A stretch of DNA of 64,000 nt, taken from Tardiphaga sp. (GTDB lineage Bacteria; Pseudomonadota; Alphaproteobacteria; Rhizobiales; Xanthobacteraceae). Of the stretch, positions 8,946 through 19,098 are shown in pieces. The position numbers were made by a program, and so were the translations under genes. The notes beneath the pieces are model-generated. The model was not told the DNA's origin, searched no databases, and saw nothing but the letters and a program-made list of their open reading frames with translations. The stretch covers positions 54,063 to 118,062 of the forward strand of contig NZ_JAQGJT010000156.1 in assembly GCF_028290495.1 (NCBI RefSeq), written 5' to 3'. Numbering within the stretch: the first letter of the stretch is position 1; each line of letters opens with the position of its first letter.

Positions 8946-9956
8946 ATGAAACGCCGTGATTTTCTCGGATTTTTTGGTGCGGCGCTCGTTGCATCGCCCA
9001 ATATCTCGTTCGGTCAGGCCGCGGCGCCCTTCTCCGGAACGAAACCGCTCCGAATCGTCGTCATAGCGAACACCTACTATGAGGGAGACGGCCTCATGAC
9101 AGCCCTGTGCAATAGGATGGCTCGAAACCCCAAACTCGATGTTCCGCGTGATTTAGCATGGCCGCGCAAGGTGCCCCAAGCCGATGCCGACGTCATGCCT
9201 AGACCGCGATGTTTGATCGACGCTCATGCCCAAACCGCAAACGCTGCCGCCGTTGTCGAGATTTGGTGCCTTGATGACCTGATGTCGGCCGCAATCTCGC
9301 ACGGGGCCAGTGACAACAAGGCGAAGGCTATGAAACTGATTACCGATTACGGTGCCACACCAGATGGCGTGGTCGCGTTCGGGACGGCTGGGTATCCCGG
9401 AGATATATCCTACGATGGATGCGCCACCATCGGCGGAACGATCTTTATTCGAGATGCGGCGAATGATGGCGGACCTATCCATAGCAACTGGACCTGGCCA
9501 GGCCATGTGGGAGTTCTTGTGCCGAGCAGCACGCCCGCGTCATTTTTTTCGAACGTGCTCGCGGACCCCCAAACCGTGACGAAAATCAATTCCCAAATGC
9601 TGGAAGTTCCCGTCAATCCGGCGTCTAAACCTCGCCTTGTGATCTCATCGGACGCCGTCGCCATCAGTTCGGTCAATATTCCGAAAGATACCGAGTTCGC
9701 GCCCGTCGACCTGAAGGCGATTGCTGCCGCGCAAGCGGCAGGTGCTACAAATATCGCTTCAGTGGAAACGACGCACGGGGTAATCCGTGCGCAATGGCCC
9801 GATGCACCGTTCATATATGTAACCGCAATACCCAATCGGGTCGGTCACTTTCAGGACGAGGCGCGAAACAATTACCCCCAAGAGTTTGGCTCGACTCACA
9901 ACGCCGGAATCGCGCTGAATCACATTATGCCCCATTTCGTAGAAGCCATCGCATAA
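8946..9956 (+). CDS. secreted (Tat-like signal) hypothetical protein, possibly nucleoside phosphorylase-superfamily-like
   Basis: MKRRDFLGFFGAALVASPNISFGQA signal; repeated ETTHGVIR / VTAIPNRVGHF segments; superfamily assignment is tentative. Confidence 0.6.
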   Translation: MKRRDFLGFFGAALVASPNISFGQAAAPFSGTKPLRIVVIANTYYEGDGLMTALCNRMARNPKLDVPRDLAWPRKVPQADADVMPRPRCLIDAHAQTANAAAVVEIWCLDDLMSAAISHGASDNKAKAMKLITDYGATPDGVVAFGTAGYPGDISYDGCATIGGTIFIRDAANDGGPIHSNWTWPGHVGVLVPSSTPASFFSNVLADPQTVTKINSQMLEVPVNPASKPRLVISSDAVAISSVNIPKDTEFAPVDLKAIAAAQAAGATNIASVETTHGVIRAQWPDAPFIYVTAIPNRVGHFQDEARNNYPQEFGSTHNAGIALNHIMPHFVEAIA

Positions 9957-10125
9957 ACGAAATGGCAACTCGTTCTCGCGCCGCAAATCGACGGCCGCGA
10001 TCTCATTACAACAATAGTGTTGGTCCAGCGAGAATGCACTGTGCGGGCTTTTCGATTTCTGAACCATGCGTAACTTCAGGCTTGGACCCACGTGTCGGTG
10101 TGAAAGATGCCTTCGATGTGCACCC

Positions 10126-11232
10126 ATGATAGACGTCAATCAGATACGGGATGCGAACATCGCACTTCATGGGCTAACGAGGGCCGACGAGACATACACT
10201 TTCTATTACGACGAGACGAACAACATCCGCCGTCTTCATGTCCGAGCGGACGGCTTGAACGTCAGCGATCCCAAATGCTTCGTGATCGCCGGAGTGGCTC
10301 ACCGCGGCCCCGTCCGAGACCTTGATCTGGAGGCGCTTCGTGGTCTTCTTCGCATCCAGAAGACCACCAAAGAAATCAAACTCGAGCATGTTGCGAAGGG
10401 AGATTTCCTCGAACTTCTGAAGGCCCGCAAGATTGAGATATTTCTGACATGGCTGCTCGACACAGGGCTTTTCATCCATTTCTCGGCACTCGATCCGCTT
10501 TATTGGTCCACAGTTGACATCGTCGACTCTATTCTGACGGAGCACGGTGAAAAGAATCTGCTCATGGCCAACCGCATGCTTAAGAATGCACTCTATTCGG
10601 TGCTGCGGCAGAATCAGGAAGATACCGTTGAGCTATTCCGGCGATATTCGTATCCGGATGTCGGACGCGAGCGTCGCCGTGCGTTCATCGCGGAGCTACG
10701 CCAGCGGCTCGACGTGCGCTACCAGTCGCTCGACGACTTCAGCGCCATGATGCTCAAAGGAGTCCTTCAGATAGCAGAAAAACTCGACGCGCTTCCCTAT
10801 CTCGAGGAGGAGGCCCCAAACGTGCTGATCGACGGATTTGGGCTCTTTTTCATCGTGCGGATTTGCCTCTTCAAGAACTCGTTCCACATCCTGGATGTCG
10901 AAAAGGTTGTTGAAGATTACATCGGCGACCAAGCTTTCGTCGACCGGGATCGTACGCTAAACATTTATCGTTTCGCGATGTCGCATGACGAACCAGGCAT
11001 ACAGATCTCGGATGTGATCGCGGGCCTCTTGGGAAAGTTCTTCTCAATGCTTCAGCGCAACGACATAGAGGATTTGTCCGAGGTCCGCCGCACACTAAGT
11101 CCGCAGCAAGTGCGGAATCTCAATCTCTTGAGGCGCCTGCTGGATCGATCCTTCGAGGAAAATCCGGCATTCCTCAATTACGTGATCAGCGAAGAAGACC
11201 AGAAGCGCGGTGCGTTCTTCATGGCCGAGTAA
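10126..11232 (+). CDS. DUF3800 domain-containing protein
   Basis: FYYDETNNIRR N-terminus and DEPGIQISDVIAGLL C-terminal motif, as in DUF3800 proteins. Confidence 0.75.
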   Translation: MIDVNQIRDANIALHGLTRADETYTFYYDETNNIRRLHVRADGLNVSDPKCFVIAGVAHRGPVRDLDLEALRGLLRIQKTTKEIKLEHVAKGDFLELLKARKIEIFLTWLLDTGLFIHFSALDPLYWSTVDIVDSILTEHGEKNLLMANRMLKNALYSVLRQNQEDTVELFRRYSYPDVGRERRRAFIAELRQRLDVRYQSLDDFSAMMLKGVLQIAEKLDALPYLEEEAPNVLIDGFGLFFIVRICLFKNSFHILDVEKVVEDYIGDQAFVDRDRTLNIYRFAMSHDEPGIQISDVIAGLLGKFFSMLQRNDIEDLSEVRRTLSPQQVRNLNLLRRLLDRSFEENPAFLNYVISEEDQKRGAFFMAE

Positions 11233-11346
11233 CCCTTCCGTCGCGCCATTACCGCGAAAGACATACACGGCGGATATATATCGCCGAAGTGCTTGAAACC
11301 TCTCGTTGTGGGCGCCACTGTAAGGCCCATCCGGGGGGGGCGATTC

Positions 11347-12939
11347 GTGTCGATCGAGCGTGTTATTGTTCGCAACTATCGAGCTTTGCGGAACGTGGAC
11401 GTCACGTTTGGGCCAGGCACCAACATCGTGGTCGGCAACAACGAGACCGGAAAGTCGACGTTGCTCGAGGCGATCAACCTCGCACTCAAGTGCCAGCTCG
11501 GTCGCCGGCCAGCAGCTTATGAGCTTCATCCCTTCCTTTTCAACGTAGAAACAGTCGCTGAATTTGTCGCCGCCCACAAGGCGAGGAAGCGATCTCCCCC
11601 TCCGGAGATAATGATCGAGCTTTATCTGAAGGAAAGCGACGCTCTCGCCGAACTTCAAGGATCGATCAATACCCTCTCGTTGGATCAGCCCGGCATTAGC
11701 CTCTCCATCCGACTCGATGAAAACTTCAAGGCGGAGTATCGGGAATACATCTCTGACCCCGAACATCTGAATAGTATTCCAGTCGAATTCTACGAAATCG
11801 TCTGGTTAAGTTTTGCTGGCGATCCCCTCAAGGCGCGAGCGATTCCGTTGAAGTCGGTCCTCATCGATCCAAGTTCGATCTCAAACACGAATGCCGCGAA
11901 CCGGTACATCCTGGAGATCGTCAGGGACTATCTGGACAAGGCGCAGGCAGTAGATCTCGCGCTGTCCTACCGAAAGATGCGCGATGACTTTGTCAGTGAT
12001 GGCAGGATCGCCGCTATCAACGAGGATCTCGCAGCCAAGACCGGCATCGTCTCCGACAAGACGTTGTCGGTCGCGATGGACATGACATCCAAAGCCGGGT
12101 GGGAATCCGGTGTGCTTCCCCATCTCGACAACATCCCGCTGACGCTTATTGGCAAGGGAGAGCAGAACGCCGTCAAGGTGAAGCTGGCGATGGAGGCCTC
12201 GGAGAGATGCGACATTTTCCTCATGGAAGAGCCGGAAAATCATCTTTCGCATACGAACCTCAATCGCCTTATCAACAAGATCATCGAAAAGTCGGCAGGA
12301 CGGCAGATCATCATTACCACGCACAGCAGCTTCGTGCTCAATAAGCTCGGCGTCGAAAACACTCTGATGTTCAACGGTAAAAATTCCTTCCGACTGAATG
12401 ACCTTCCCAAGTCGACCGAGTCCTATTTCCGGAAGCTGCCCGGATACGACACGCTGCGCATGATTCTGGCCTCCAAGACGCTGCTCGTCGAGGGGCCTTC
12501 CGACGAGCTTATCGTCCAAAAGGCGTTCCTGCAGACCCACGGCCGGCTACCGCTCGAGGCTGGTGTAGAGGTCATTTCCGTGAATTCTCTCGCATTCAAA
12601 CGGTTTTTGGATATTGCCAGGCTGCTCAAGCTAGAAGTGCGCGTGATTGGCGACAACGACGGAAAATCCGCTGCGAGGGCGCTGTCCTACGCACCATATG
12701 CCGCGGACGAGACCATCCAGATCCATATCGGTCAGGACGACTTGCTGCCGACGCTCGAACCTCAGCTTGTCCGAGTAAACGGCCTGGAGAAACTCAATCG
12801 CATCCTCGGAAAGCATTTCGCAAACGTGGACGATCTCACCGAATATATGAAGGCTCACAAATCTGAAACCGCTCTAAGACTGTTTGATAGCGATGAACCG
12901 ATCGACATCCCTGGATACATCCGCAATGCCATCGCCTAA
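11347..12939 (+). CDS. gajA: Gabija-type GajA-like OLD-family ATPase/TOPRIM nuclease
   Basis: Walker A GNNETGKSTLLEAI; FLMEEPENHLS; TTHSSFVLNKL; TOPRIM-like LLVEGPSDELIVQKAF...VIGDNDGK; GTG start proposed at 11347. Confidence 0.82.
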   Translation: MSIERVIVRNYRALRNVDVTFGPGTNIVVGNNETGKSTLLEAINLALKCQLGRRPAAYELHPFLFNVETVAEFVAAHKARKRSPPPEIMIELYLKESDALAELQGSINTLSLDQPGISLSIRLDENFKAEYREYISDPEHLNSIPVEFYEIVWLSFAGDPLKARAIPLKSVLIDPSSISNTNAANRYILEIVRDYLDKAQAVDLALSYRKMRDDFVSDGRIAAINEDLAAKTGIVSDKTLSVAMDMTSKAGWESGVLPHLDNIPLTLIGKGEQNAVKVKLAMEASERCDIFLMEEPENHLSHTNLNRLINKIIEKSAGRQIIITTHSSFVLNKLGVENTLMFNGKNSFRLNDLPKSTESYFRKLPGYDTLRMILASKTLLVEGPSDELIVQKAFLQTHGRLPLEAGVEVISVNSLAFKRFLDIARLLKLEVRVIGDNDGKSAARALSYAPYAADETIQIHIGQDDLLPTLEPQLVRVNGLEKLNRILGKHFANVDDLTEYMKAHKSETALRLFDSDEPIDIPGYIRNAIA

Positions 12940-14011
12940 TCGCGTGATTCTGGCTTGTGCTGGATCTGGAAAGACCACCAGCATTGTTCGAGACGCCTGT
13001 GACGAGGCCGTCATGCGCTCCGTCCTAGTGACCTATACCATCAACGGTGCGGGAGAGCTGTCGAAGGCGGCATATGCGCATGTCGACTCGATACCGCCTG
13101 AGATCACGATCAGCACTTGGTACAGCTTTCTCCTTCGCCATTTCGTCCGGCCTTACCAGAACCACCTGTATTCGCCACGCGTCTCGCGAATCAATTTCAA
13201 GCGCGGTGTTTCCGCGCGCTATTCGAACGCCAGGGACATTCGTCAGCATTATTTCTCGCGCGAAGGCACGATATATCTGGACAAGGTGTCGAAATTCGCA
13301 TGTGAGGTAATCAGGCGCACTGGCGGGCTTCCAATCCGCCGCTTCGAGCGCATCTTTGGCCGCTTGTACATCGATGAAAGTCAGGATCTGCAAGGCTTCG
13401 ATCTTGAGCTTGTAGAGGCGTTGCTCGAATCGAAGGTCGAGATCGTATTGGTCGGCGACCACAGGCAATCAACCTACTCGACGAACGACTCAAGGAAGAA
13501 TTCAAAATTCTCGCGCGCGAAAATAGTCGATAAATTCTCGGACTGGGAAAAACGCGGGCTTTGCAGCATCGAATATCAGACGGAAAGCCGTAGGTGTGTG
13601 CAGGCGATTTGCGATCTCGCCGACAGCTTCTATCCTACGTTTCCGACGACGACTTCGCGCAATTGCGAAGTCACCGGACATGACGGCGTGTTTGCGGTCC
13701 AGGAAAGCGACGTCGAACGGTATTTCGCACGCTTCGCTCCCCAGACGCTGCGGTACAACCGGACTCATATCGGCCTTCTCGGGGCGCCGATAAATTTCGG
13801 CATCGCGAAAGGCATGACTTTCCACAGGACGCTTATCTATCCACACGGTCCGCTACGGCAATTCCTGAGAACAGGCGATCTTGGCGATGCAGGAGCCCAA
13901 ATACCGTTGCTCTATGTCGCGGTCACCCGGGCACGTCAGAGTGTTGCGTTTGTCGTGCCCGACGGCTTTCGAGCAAAGGGCATTCCGATCTACCGGCCAG
14001 TCGAGGACTGA
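12926..14011 (+). CDS. gajB: Gabija-type GajB-like UvrD/REP helicase
   Basis: VILACAGSGKTTSIV (Walker A), YIDESQDLQGFDLELV (DExQ), VGDHRQSTYSTN, PLLYVAVTRARQSVAFVV; overlaps the gajA 3' end by 14 bp. Confidence 0.82.
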   Translation: MPSPNRVILACAGSGKTTSIVRDACDEAVMRSVLVTYTINGAGELSKAAYAHVDSIPPEITISTWYSFLLRHFVRPYQNHLYSPRVSRINFKRGVSARYSNARDIRQHYFSREGTIYLDKVSKFACEVIRRTGGLPIRRFERIFGRLYIDESQDLQGFDLELVEALLESKVEIVLVGDHRQSTYSTNDSRKNSKFSRAKIVDKFSDWEKRGLCSIEYQTESRRCVQAICDLADSFYPTFPTTTSRNCEVTGHDGVFAVQESDVERYFARFAPQTLRYNRTHIGLLGAPINFGIAKGMTFHRTLIYPHGPLRQFLRTGDLGDAGAQIPLLYVAVTRARQSVAFVVPDGFRAKGIPIYRPVED

Positions 14012-14115
14012 AAGAAAGTGGTTCGATTGTCGGCAAGTAAACCTCAGCTGATCACTCCAATCCGCCAGATATAATGCAGTCAGGCTGCGTCGGAGCTGGA
14101 GATGAGTGTAACAGT

Positions 14116-15079
14116 ATGCCAGAAGTGATCGATTTCAAAACGGCTCTGAACAGTATCGGCGCAGAATCCTGCTCCATTCTGCTCGGCAATGGCTTTTCTC
14201 ACGACTACTGTGGCTACAGTACGCTGCTTGAGAAAGCAGGACTGGATGCCGGCGAGCCCTGTAGGCGCCTCTTCGATCAGTTGGACACCCCGAACTTCGA
14301 GAGAGTCGTTCGCGCGCTCGAAGATGCGAGTACGGTCGAAGCGACTTACGGGCACACACAGCATGCCGCCCGGCTTCTGGCGGATGCCGGGGTTGTAAGA
14401 AGAGCTCTAATCAGCGCGATTCAGGCCGCCCATCCGACCCACCTTGACAAAATGAAGGGAGCAATTCCGGCGTGCCTGGAATTCTTGAACCCGTTTCGGA
14501 AGATATTCACGACCAATTACGACTTGCTCCTCTATTGGGTCATCATCAAATCCAATGGGAAATTCGGAGACGGGTTCTTCAAGGCAAGAGACGCGGACGG
14601 TTTCCGCGGACCGTTCGCGGAGGATCGTCTTTGCAACGTCTACAATATCCACGGCGGCCTTCATCTCTTCAGGCGCAAGGATGGCGAGATCGAAAAAAGG
14701 TTGGCGGGAAACGACGGCGGCCTCGAGGCGATTGGGCAAACTATTGCGGACGACCATCGGTATCCCATCTACGTTGCGGAAGGCAGTGCGGAATCGAAAC
14801 AAAAGCGGATCTGGGACGTCCCCTTATCTCAAGCTCTGTTTTCAACGACTGCAGGAGACCTCGGGCTGCTTCTTCGTCTACGGTTCGTCCGCGAACGAGA
14901 ACGACGCGCACATCTACAATGCGCTCTTCCGTTCTAGGATCAGCCATCTCTATTTTTGCGTATACGATCAGGCCGATCTGGCTATTTTCGACGGCAGACT
15001 TGCAAACTTCCAGAAATCTAACCGTTCCGATGTGCAGTACACCTTCGTGGATGCCAAGAGCGCAGGCGCATGGGGGTAA
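14116..15079 (+). pseudogene. DUF4917 family protein, frameshifted (frame 1 to about 14820, then frame 2 to 15079)
   Basis: Frame 1 SILLGNGFSHDYCG...IFTTNYDLLLYW; frame 2 continues SPYLKLCFQRLQETSGCFFVYGSSANENDAHIYNAL, the expected C-terminal motif; switch near C4 at 14820-14823. Confidence 0.72.
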
Positions 15080-15176
15080 CCCACCTTTACTGGACTTCGT
15101 GCGCTTCCCGTGCTGCGCTCCCGGGTAAGCCTCGACTGGCGACGGCCTTACGGCGTTTCCGACACGACCTTCAGGT

Positions 15177-16078
15177 TCACCCGATATCTGCCGGATGAAG
15201 CAAGTTCTCTAGGCCAATGTTGCGATACATCTCCCGACGCATGCGGTCGGCGACACCGTTGACGATCTCGGCTCCATCCTGCGAGGGATCGACATGTACG
15301 CGGAACGGTCGCTTCCCGAACGGTGTGTCCACAACCCGGACGATCTCTCGAGCGACGTCGGCTGGATCCGCATCGGCGGGCTCCAGGCGGGCAAGGCCCT
15401 TGAGCGCCATATCGGCGATCCCGGCATACGGGCCGTCTTCGTACTCGAACGCGCGGGCCCTATCCGACGGCTTTCCGGAATGGGCAAAATGATTGGTGCC
15501 CTTTGTGAAGGCCCCCGGCACCACGATGGTGGTCTCGATGCCCCAGAGAGCCAGTTCGGTCGAATAGGACACCGCCAACGCATCCATCGCCGCTTTGGCG
15601 GCGAAGTATGGCGCCAGGAATGGGGGGGCCCGCCGCGCGTCGAGCTCGACCCGACCCAGACCAGCAGGCCTTTGCGCTGCTCGCGCAGGTGGGGAAGCGC
15701 CGCCCGGTTGACCCGTTGGGCGCCGAGTACGTTGACGTCATACTGCTGAATGAACTGGTCGGGCATGAACGCCTCGGCGGGGCCGAAAACCATGTGTCCC
15801 GCATTATGGACGATGACATCGAGTCGTCCACTGTCCGCGACGATTTGCGCGACACCGGCTTCGGCCGACGCATCGGATTGAACGTCCAGTTCGACCGTAC
15901 GCAGATCGGCCCCAACCTTGGCGGCCCACGCCGCAGCGGTTGCCACCTGCGGCGCATTGCGCCCTACGGTCTCCCGCATGGAGGCGTATACGATGTAACC
16001 AGCCTGGGCCAATGCCTTTGCGGTCATGAGACCGAAGCCCGAGGAGGCGCCGGTGACTAGAATAACTTGCTTGGGCAT
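15177..16078 (-). pseudogene. SDR family oxidoreductase, frameshifted
   Basis: MPKQVILVTGASSGFGLMTAKAL ... SSSTRGGPP | FLAPYFAAKAAMDALAVSYSTEL across two frames; switch at the G7 run 15622-15628. Confidence 0.75.
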
Positions 16079-16133
16079 GACAGGGACCTCTTTGAATTCG
16101 CATTTTGGACTGTGGGGCAGGCCTAGGCGGGCG

Positions 16134-16874
16134 TCAGACGATTCCGCCGTTTGCGCGCAGCGTCTGACCGTTGATCCAGCCACCGTCAGGCCCCGCTAGG
16201 AAAGCGACGGCATCCGCGATATCGTCGGGCTGACCGAGGCGTTCCAGGGGCGGTAGTTTCGATAGGCGGTCGATCACTTCCTGTGGCTTTCCATCGAGGA
16301 AGAGATTGGTCGCTGTCGGGCCGGGCGCGACGGCGTTCACCGTGATGTCACGACCCCGCAGTTCTTTGGCGAGAATGCTGGTCATGGCTTCCACCGCCGC
16401 CTTGGTCGCGGCGTAGACACCGTAGGTCGGCTGCAGCAGGCCGACGACGCTGGACGACAGGTTTACGATCCGGCCGCCGTCGCGCAGCCGCTTCGACGCC
16501 TCGCGTAGCGTATTGAACGTGCCCTTGAGGTTGACGGCGACCTGGCGATCGAACAGGACGTCGTCGCTGTCGGCGATGCTCGCGAGCGTCATGATGCCGG
16601 CATTGTTGACGAGGACGTCGATACCTCCGAAGTCGCCTTCCGCCACGTCGAACATGCGCCGGACAGCGGCGGGGTCCGAAACATTGGCCTGGATAGCGAC
16701 TCCTCTGCCGCCAGCCGCTTCTATCTGGGCGACAATGGCCGCGGCGGGCGCGGCGTTGCCCGCATAGTTCACCACTACGGCGAACCCGTCTGCAGAGAGA
16801 CGCCGAGCGACCGCAGCGCCGATGCCGCCGGATGCCCCAGTCACGATGGCGACTTTGCTTGATGTATAGGTCAT
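16134..16874 (-). CDS. SDR family oxidoreductase
   Basis: TGASGGIGAAVA, LVNNAGI, YAATKAAVEAM (YxxxK), C-terminal GGWINGQTLRANGGIV. Confidence 0.92.
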   Translation of the reverse strand: MTYTSSKVAIVTGASGGIGAAVARRLSADGFAVVVNYAGNAAPAAAIVAQIEAAGGRGVAIQANVSDPAAVRRMFDVAEGDFGGIDVLVNNAGIMTLASIADSDDVLFDRQVAVNLKGTFNTLREASKRLRDGGRIVNLSSSVVGLLQPTYGVYAATKAAVEAMTSILAKELRGRDITVNAVAPGPTATNLFLDGKPQEVIDRLSKLPPLERLGQPDDIADAVAFLAGPDGGWINGQTLRANGGIV

Positions 16875-17052
16875 GAAACTTGCGCCTTACTTTCCGCCGA
16901 GATGGAAAATGAATGTCTGAACTGTCTGGCAGGATTTCTTCGGTGATCGAACGTCAACGATCGAAGTTGAGGCCCGCAGGTCGCTCTGCGGGCCTCAACT
17001 ATGATCGAGAGTTCGCCGTCGCTTAAGGCAAGCGGGCGGCGGCGCCTCTCGA

Positions 17053-17502
17053 TCAGGCGGCCTTGAACAGGCCGAGCTGCGTGAGGGCTGTGACGCCATC
17101 ATCGAGGCCGATTTCCTCGACGATCTTTCCATTCACGACCTTCAGGACGGTCGTGCCGGTGAAGCGCATCTTGCGGCCGGTCGCTGCGGGCAACGCACCG
17201 ATCAGGAAATCGCTGAACGCCGCTCCCGTATGGGTGCCGCCACCTTCCCACTGGCCGACGACGTAGTCGCCTTCCGCGATGAGGTCGGCCGTGGCTCCGA
17301 ACTGCAAATCCGGAAACGCCGCACGGAAGTCGGTCATGAACGCCTTGATGTCGGAATGGCCGCGGCGCGGTTCATGAAGCGAATACTTCAGCAGCATGTC
17401 CGGTGCTGCGATGTCGTCGACGACGTTGAGGTCCACTTTCTCGCCCCAGAAATCGGTGAACCACCGAACGACCACGGCCTTGTTGTCTTCTTCTTTGCTC
17501 AT
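17053..17502 (-). CDS. SnoaL-like ester cyclase family protein
   Basis: FRAAFPDLQFGATADLIAEGDYVVGQWEGGGTHTGA; paralog of 360..878. Confidence 0.8.
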   Translation of the reverse strand: MSKEEDNKAVVVRWFTDFWGEKVDLNVVDDIAAPDMLLKYSLHEPRRGHSDIKAFMTDFRAAFPDLQFGATADLIAEGDYVVGQWEGGGTHTGAAFSDFLIGALPAATGRKMRFTGTTVLKVVNGKIVEEIGLDDGVTALTQLGLFKAA

Positions 17503-17919
17503 TGTTTTTGTCCTGAGTTGATCTCGTTAAGACCATCGACATGAGATCGATGATCCGCGCAGAGACGTAGGCTCCCCGCCATGGTCCAAAACTCCGGTTC
17601 TTACCCCGCAATCAAAACCGCACGATCGGCAGCTCGAACCAGAAGAAAAGGGCTCGGAGTGTGTGCGGGCGGAATGCACGAAGCACTCATGAAGCTAGAT
17701 TGTTCGAATGGATTTCTTCGCGAAACGTCAAAGAAACGGCGGGGGCTCGGACGAGGCGGACGTCACATCCGAACCGACATTTCTAATTGAGGCAGATGCT
17801 TTGCCGGGGCGCAGCGTTTGCGATGTGGGAAGTCGGATCGGACCGCTGTCCGGTCGCGGTGACATGCGCGTCCGATAATCGGCCGGCGCCGATCGGTTGT
17901 CGCTTCGCAGAACGTTCGG

Positions 17920-18306
17920 CTACGGGCCGTGCACCAAGCCATCGTCGAGGAGCCGAAAGAAGGGCATCATGGGTCCGACAGGCAAGATTTCAAAGCGGAT
18001 CGCATTCGTTTTCGCGAACGGCAGGCCACGCAGGAGTGAGGCGGCCTCGTCTAGCGACTCCGCGGCCATCAGCAAGACGACGCCCTTGCCGTCCTTCCGG
18101 AACCAGAACTGCTCGACCTTGCCGTTGAGGTACATTTTCATTGTCTCTCGCTCTTCGCTAAGAGCCAACGAGGCCTCCGGCACGGCGGTCGGCTCGGCAT
18201 ATGTCCCGACGGCCATGAACTTGGATGTGTCGCCCGCTTGGGCGCCGGTGCTATGTATAAGCGTCGCGACGATCAAAGCGACGATGCGCCGTGTCGTGCC
18301 TCTCAT
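17920..18306 (-). CDS. secreted hypothetical protein
   Basis: N-terminal signal peptide RRIVALIVATLIHSTGAQA; 128 aa. Confidence 0.5.
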   Translation of the reverse strand: MRGTTRRIVALIVATLIHSTGAQAGDTSKFMAVGTYAEPTAVPEASLALSEERETMKMYLNGKVEQFWFRKDGKGVVLLMAAESLDEAASLLRGLPFAKTNAIRFEILPVGPMMPFFRLLDDGLVHGP

Positions 18307-18527
18307 CGTGCGATTTTTCCGAGCTTTTCGGGCTGCGCATTAGCCACGCCGACACGTAAATTCGCTTCAGAAGCCGGATCTGGCCCGGCCTGCAGCATGC
18401 CGTCGAGACGGACGGTCAGTTCCGCCCGCGGGGAGGCCGCCGTTCGATCAAGCAACGATCGCAGCTTTGGATGAAGCCCCTCTCCGCGAGCGGCGGCGAA
18501 GGCATCGAACTGACGAAAAGAGCTCAT
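18303..18527 (-). CDS. hypothetical protein
   Basis: Internal start MSSFRQFDAF; overlaps the start of the downstream ORF (possible coupling). Confidence 0.4.
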   Translation of the reverse strand: MSSFRQFDAFAAARGEGLHPKLRSLLDRTAASPRAELTVRLDGMLQAGPDPASEANLRVGVANAQPEKLGKIAR

Positions 18528-18690
18528 GAAATGTCTCCCGCATCTACCAATTTCCGGAGCAGCGTGGCGGACGTTGGAGCGACCGGCACTCCGAATCTTG
18601 CGGTCAAACACACATGAGCGGGACAGGCGGCACAGATCTGCAATTTGAGGTCAGGAAACGGAGTGATGTCTTGGGCGGGAGCCAACCTAT

Positions 18691-19098
18691 GTGACTCCGG
18701 CAACGAGTAGGAGCACTCACGTGGCAGCAGATCTTCAGGTTCGGCGTCTTTTGAATTTCGAAACCGCCACGGACGGCAGCGCCGTCAGACTCATCGTCGA
18801 AGATCTTGCCAGCCAACGGGTCGGCATTGTCTTCACGATCGAGACGGTCACCGCACTGCTGATGACGTTGCCTAAGATGGCCTCCAGCGCCGTGCAGCAG
18901 GCTCACGGAGATCCGGCAATGCGAGTCACCTACCCCTTGAGCCAGTTTCAGATCGAACTAAGTCCCGTGGGCACACGGATCCTGACGATCGGAACGCCCG
19001 ACGGGTTCACCGTCTCGTTCAGCCTCACTGATGAGATCTCCCGAGAACTCGGTGAGGCGCACCTCAAGCAGCCTGATCGGCGGTCGACGAAACATTGA
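18691..19098 (+). CDS. hypothetical protein
   Basis: 135-aa ORF with coding-like composition. Confidence 0.5.
   Translation: MTPATSRSTHVAADLQVRRLLNFETATDGSAVRLIVEDLASQRVGIVFTIETVTALLMTLPKMASSAVQQAHGDPAMRVTYPLSQFQIELSPVGTRILTIGTPDGFTVSFSLTDEISRELGEAHLKQPDRRSTKH

Noticed and set aside
8946-9956. Firm assignment as a purine nucleoside phosphorylase
   Set aside because: Only loose resemblance; no decisive motif could be recognised by eye
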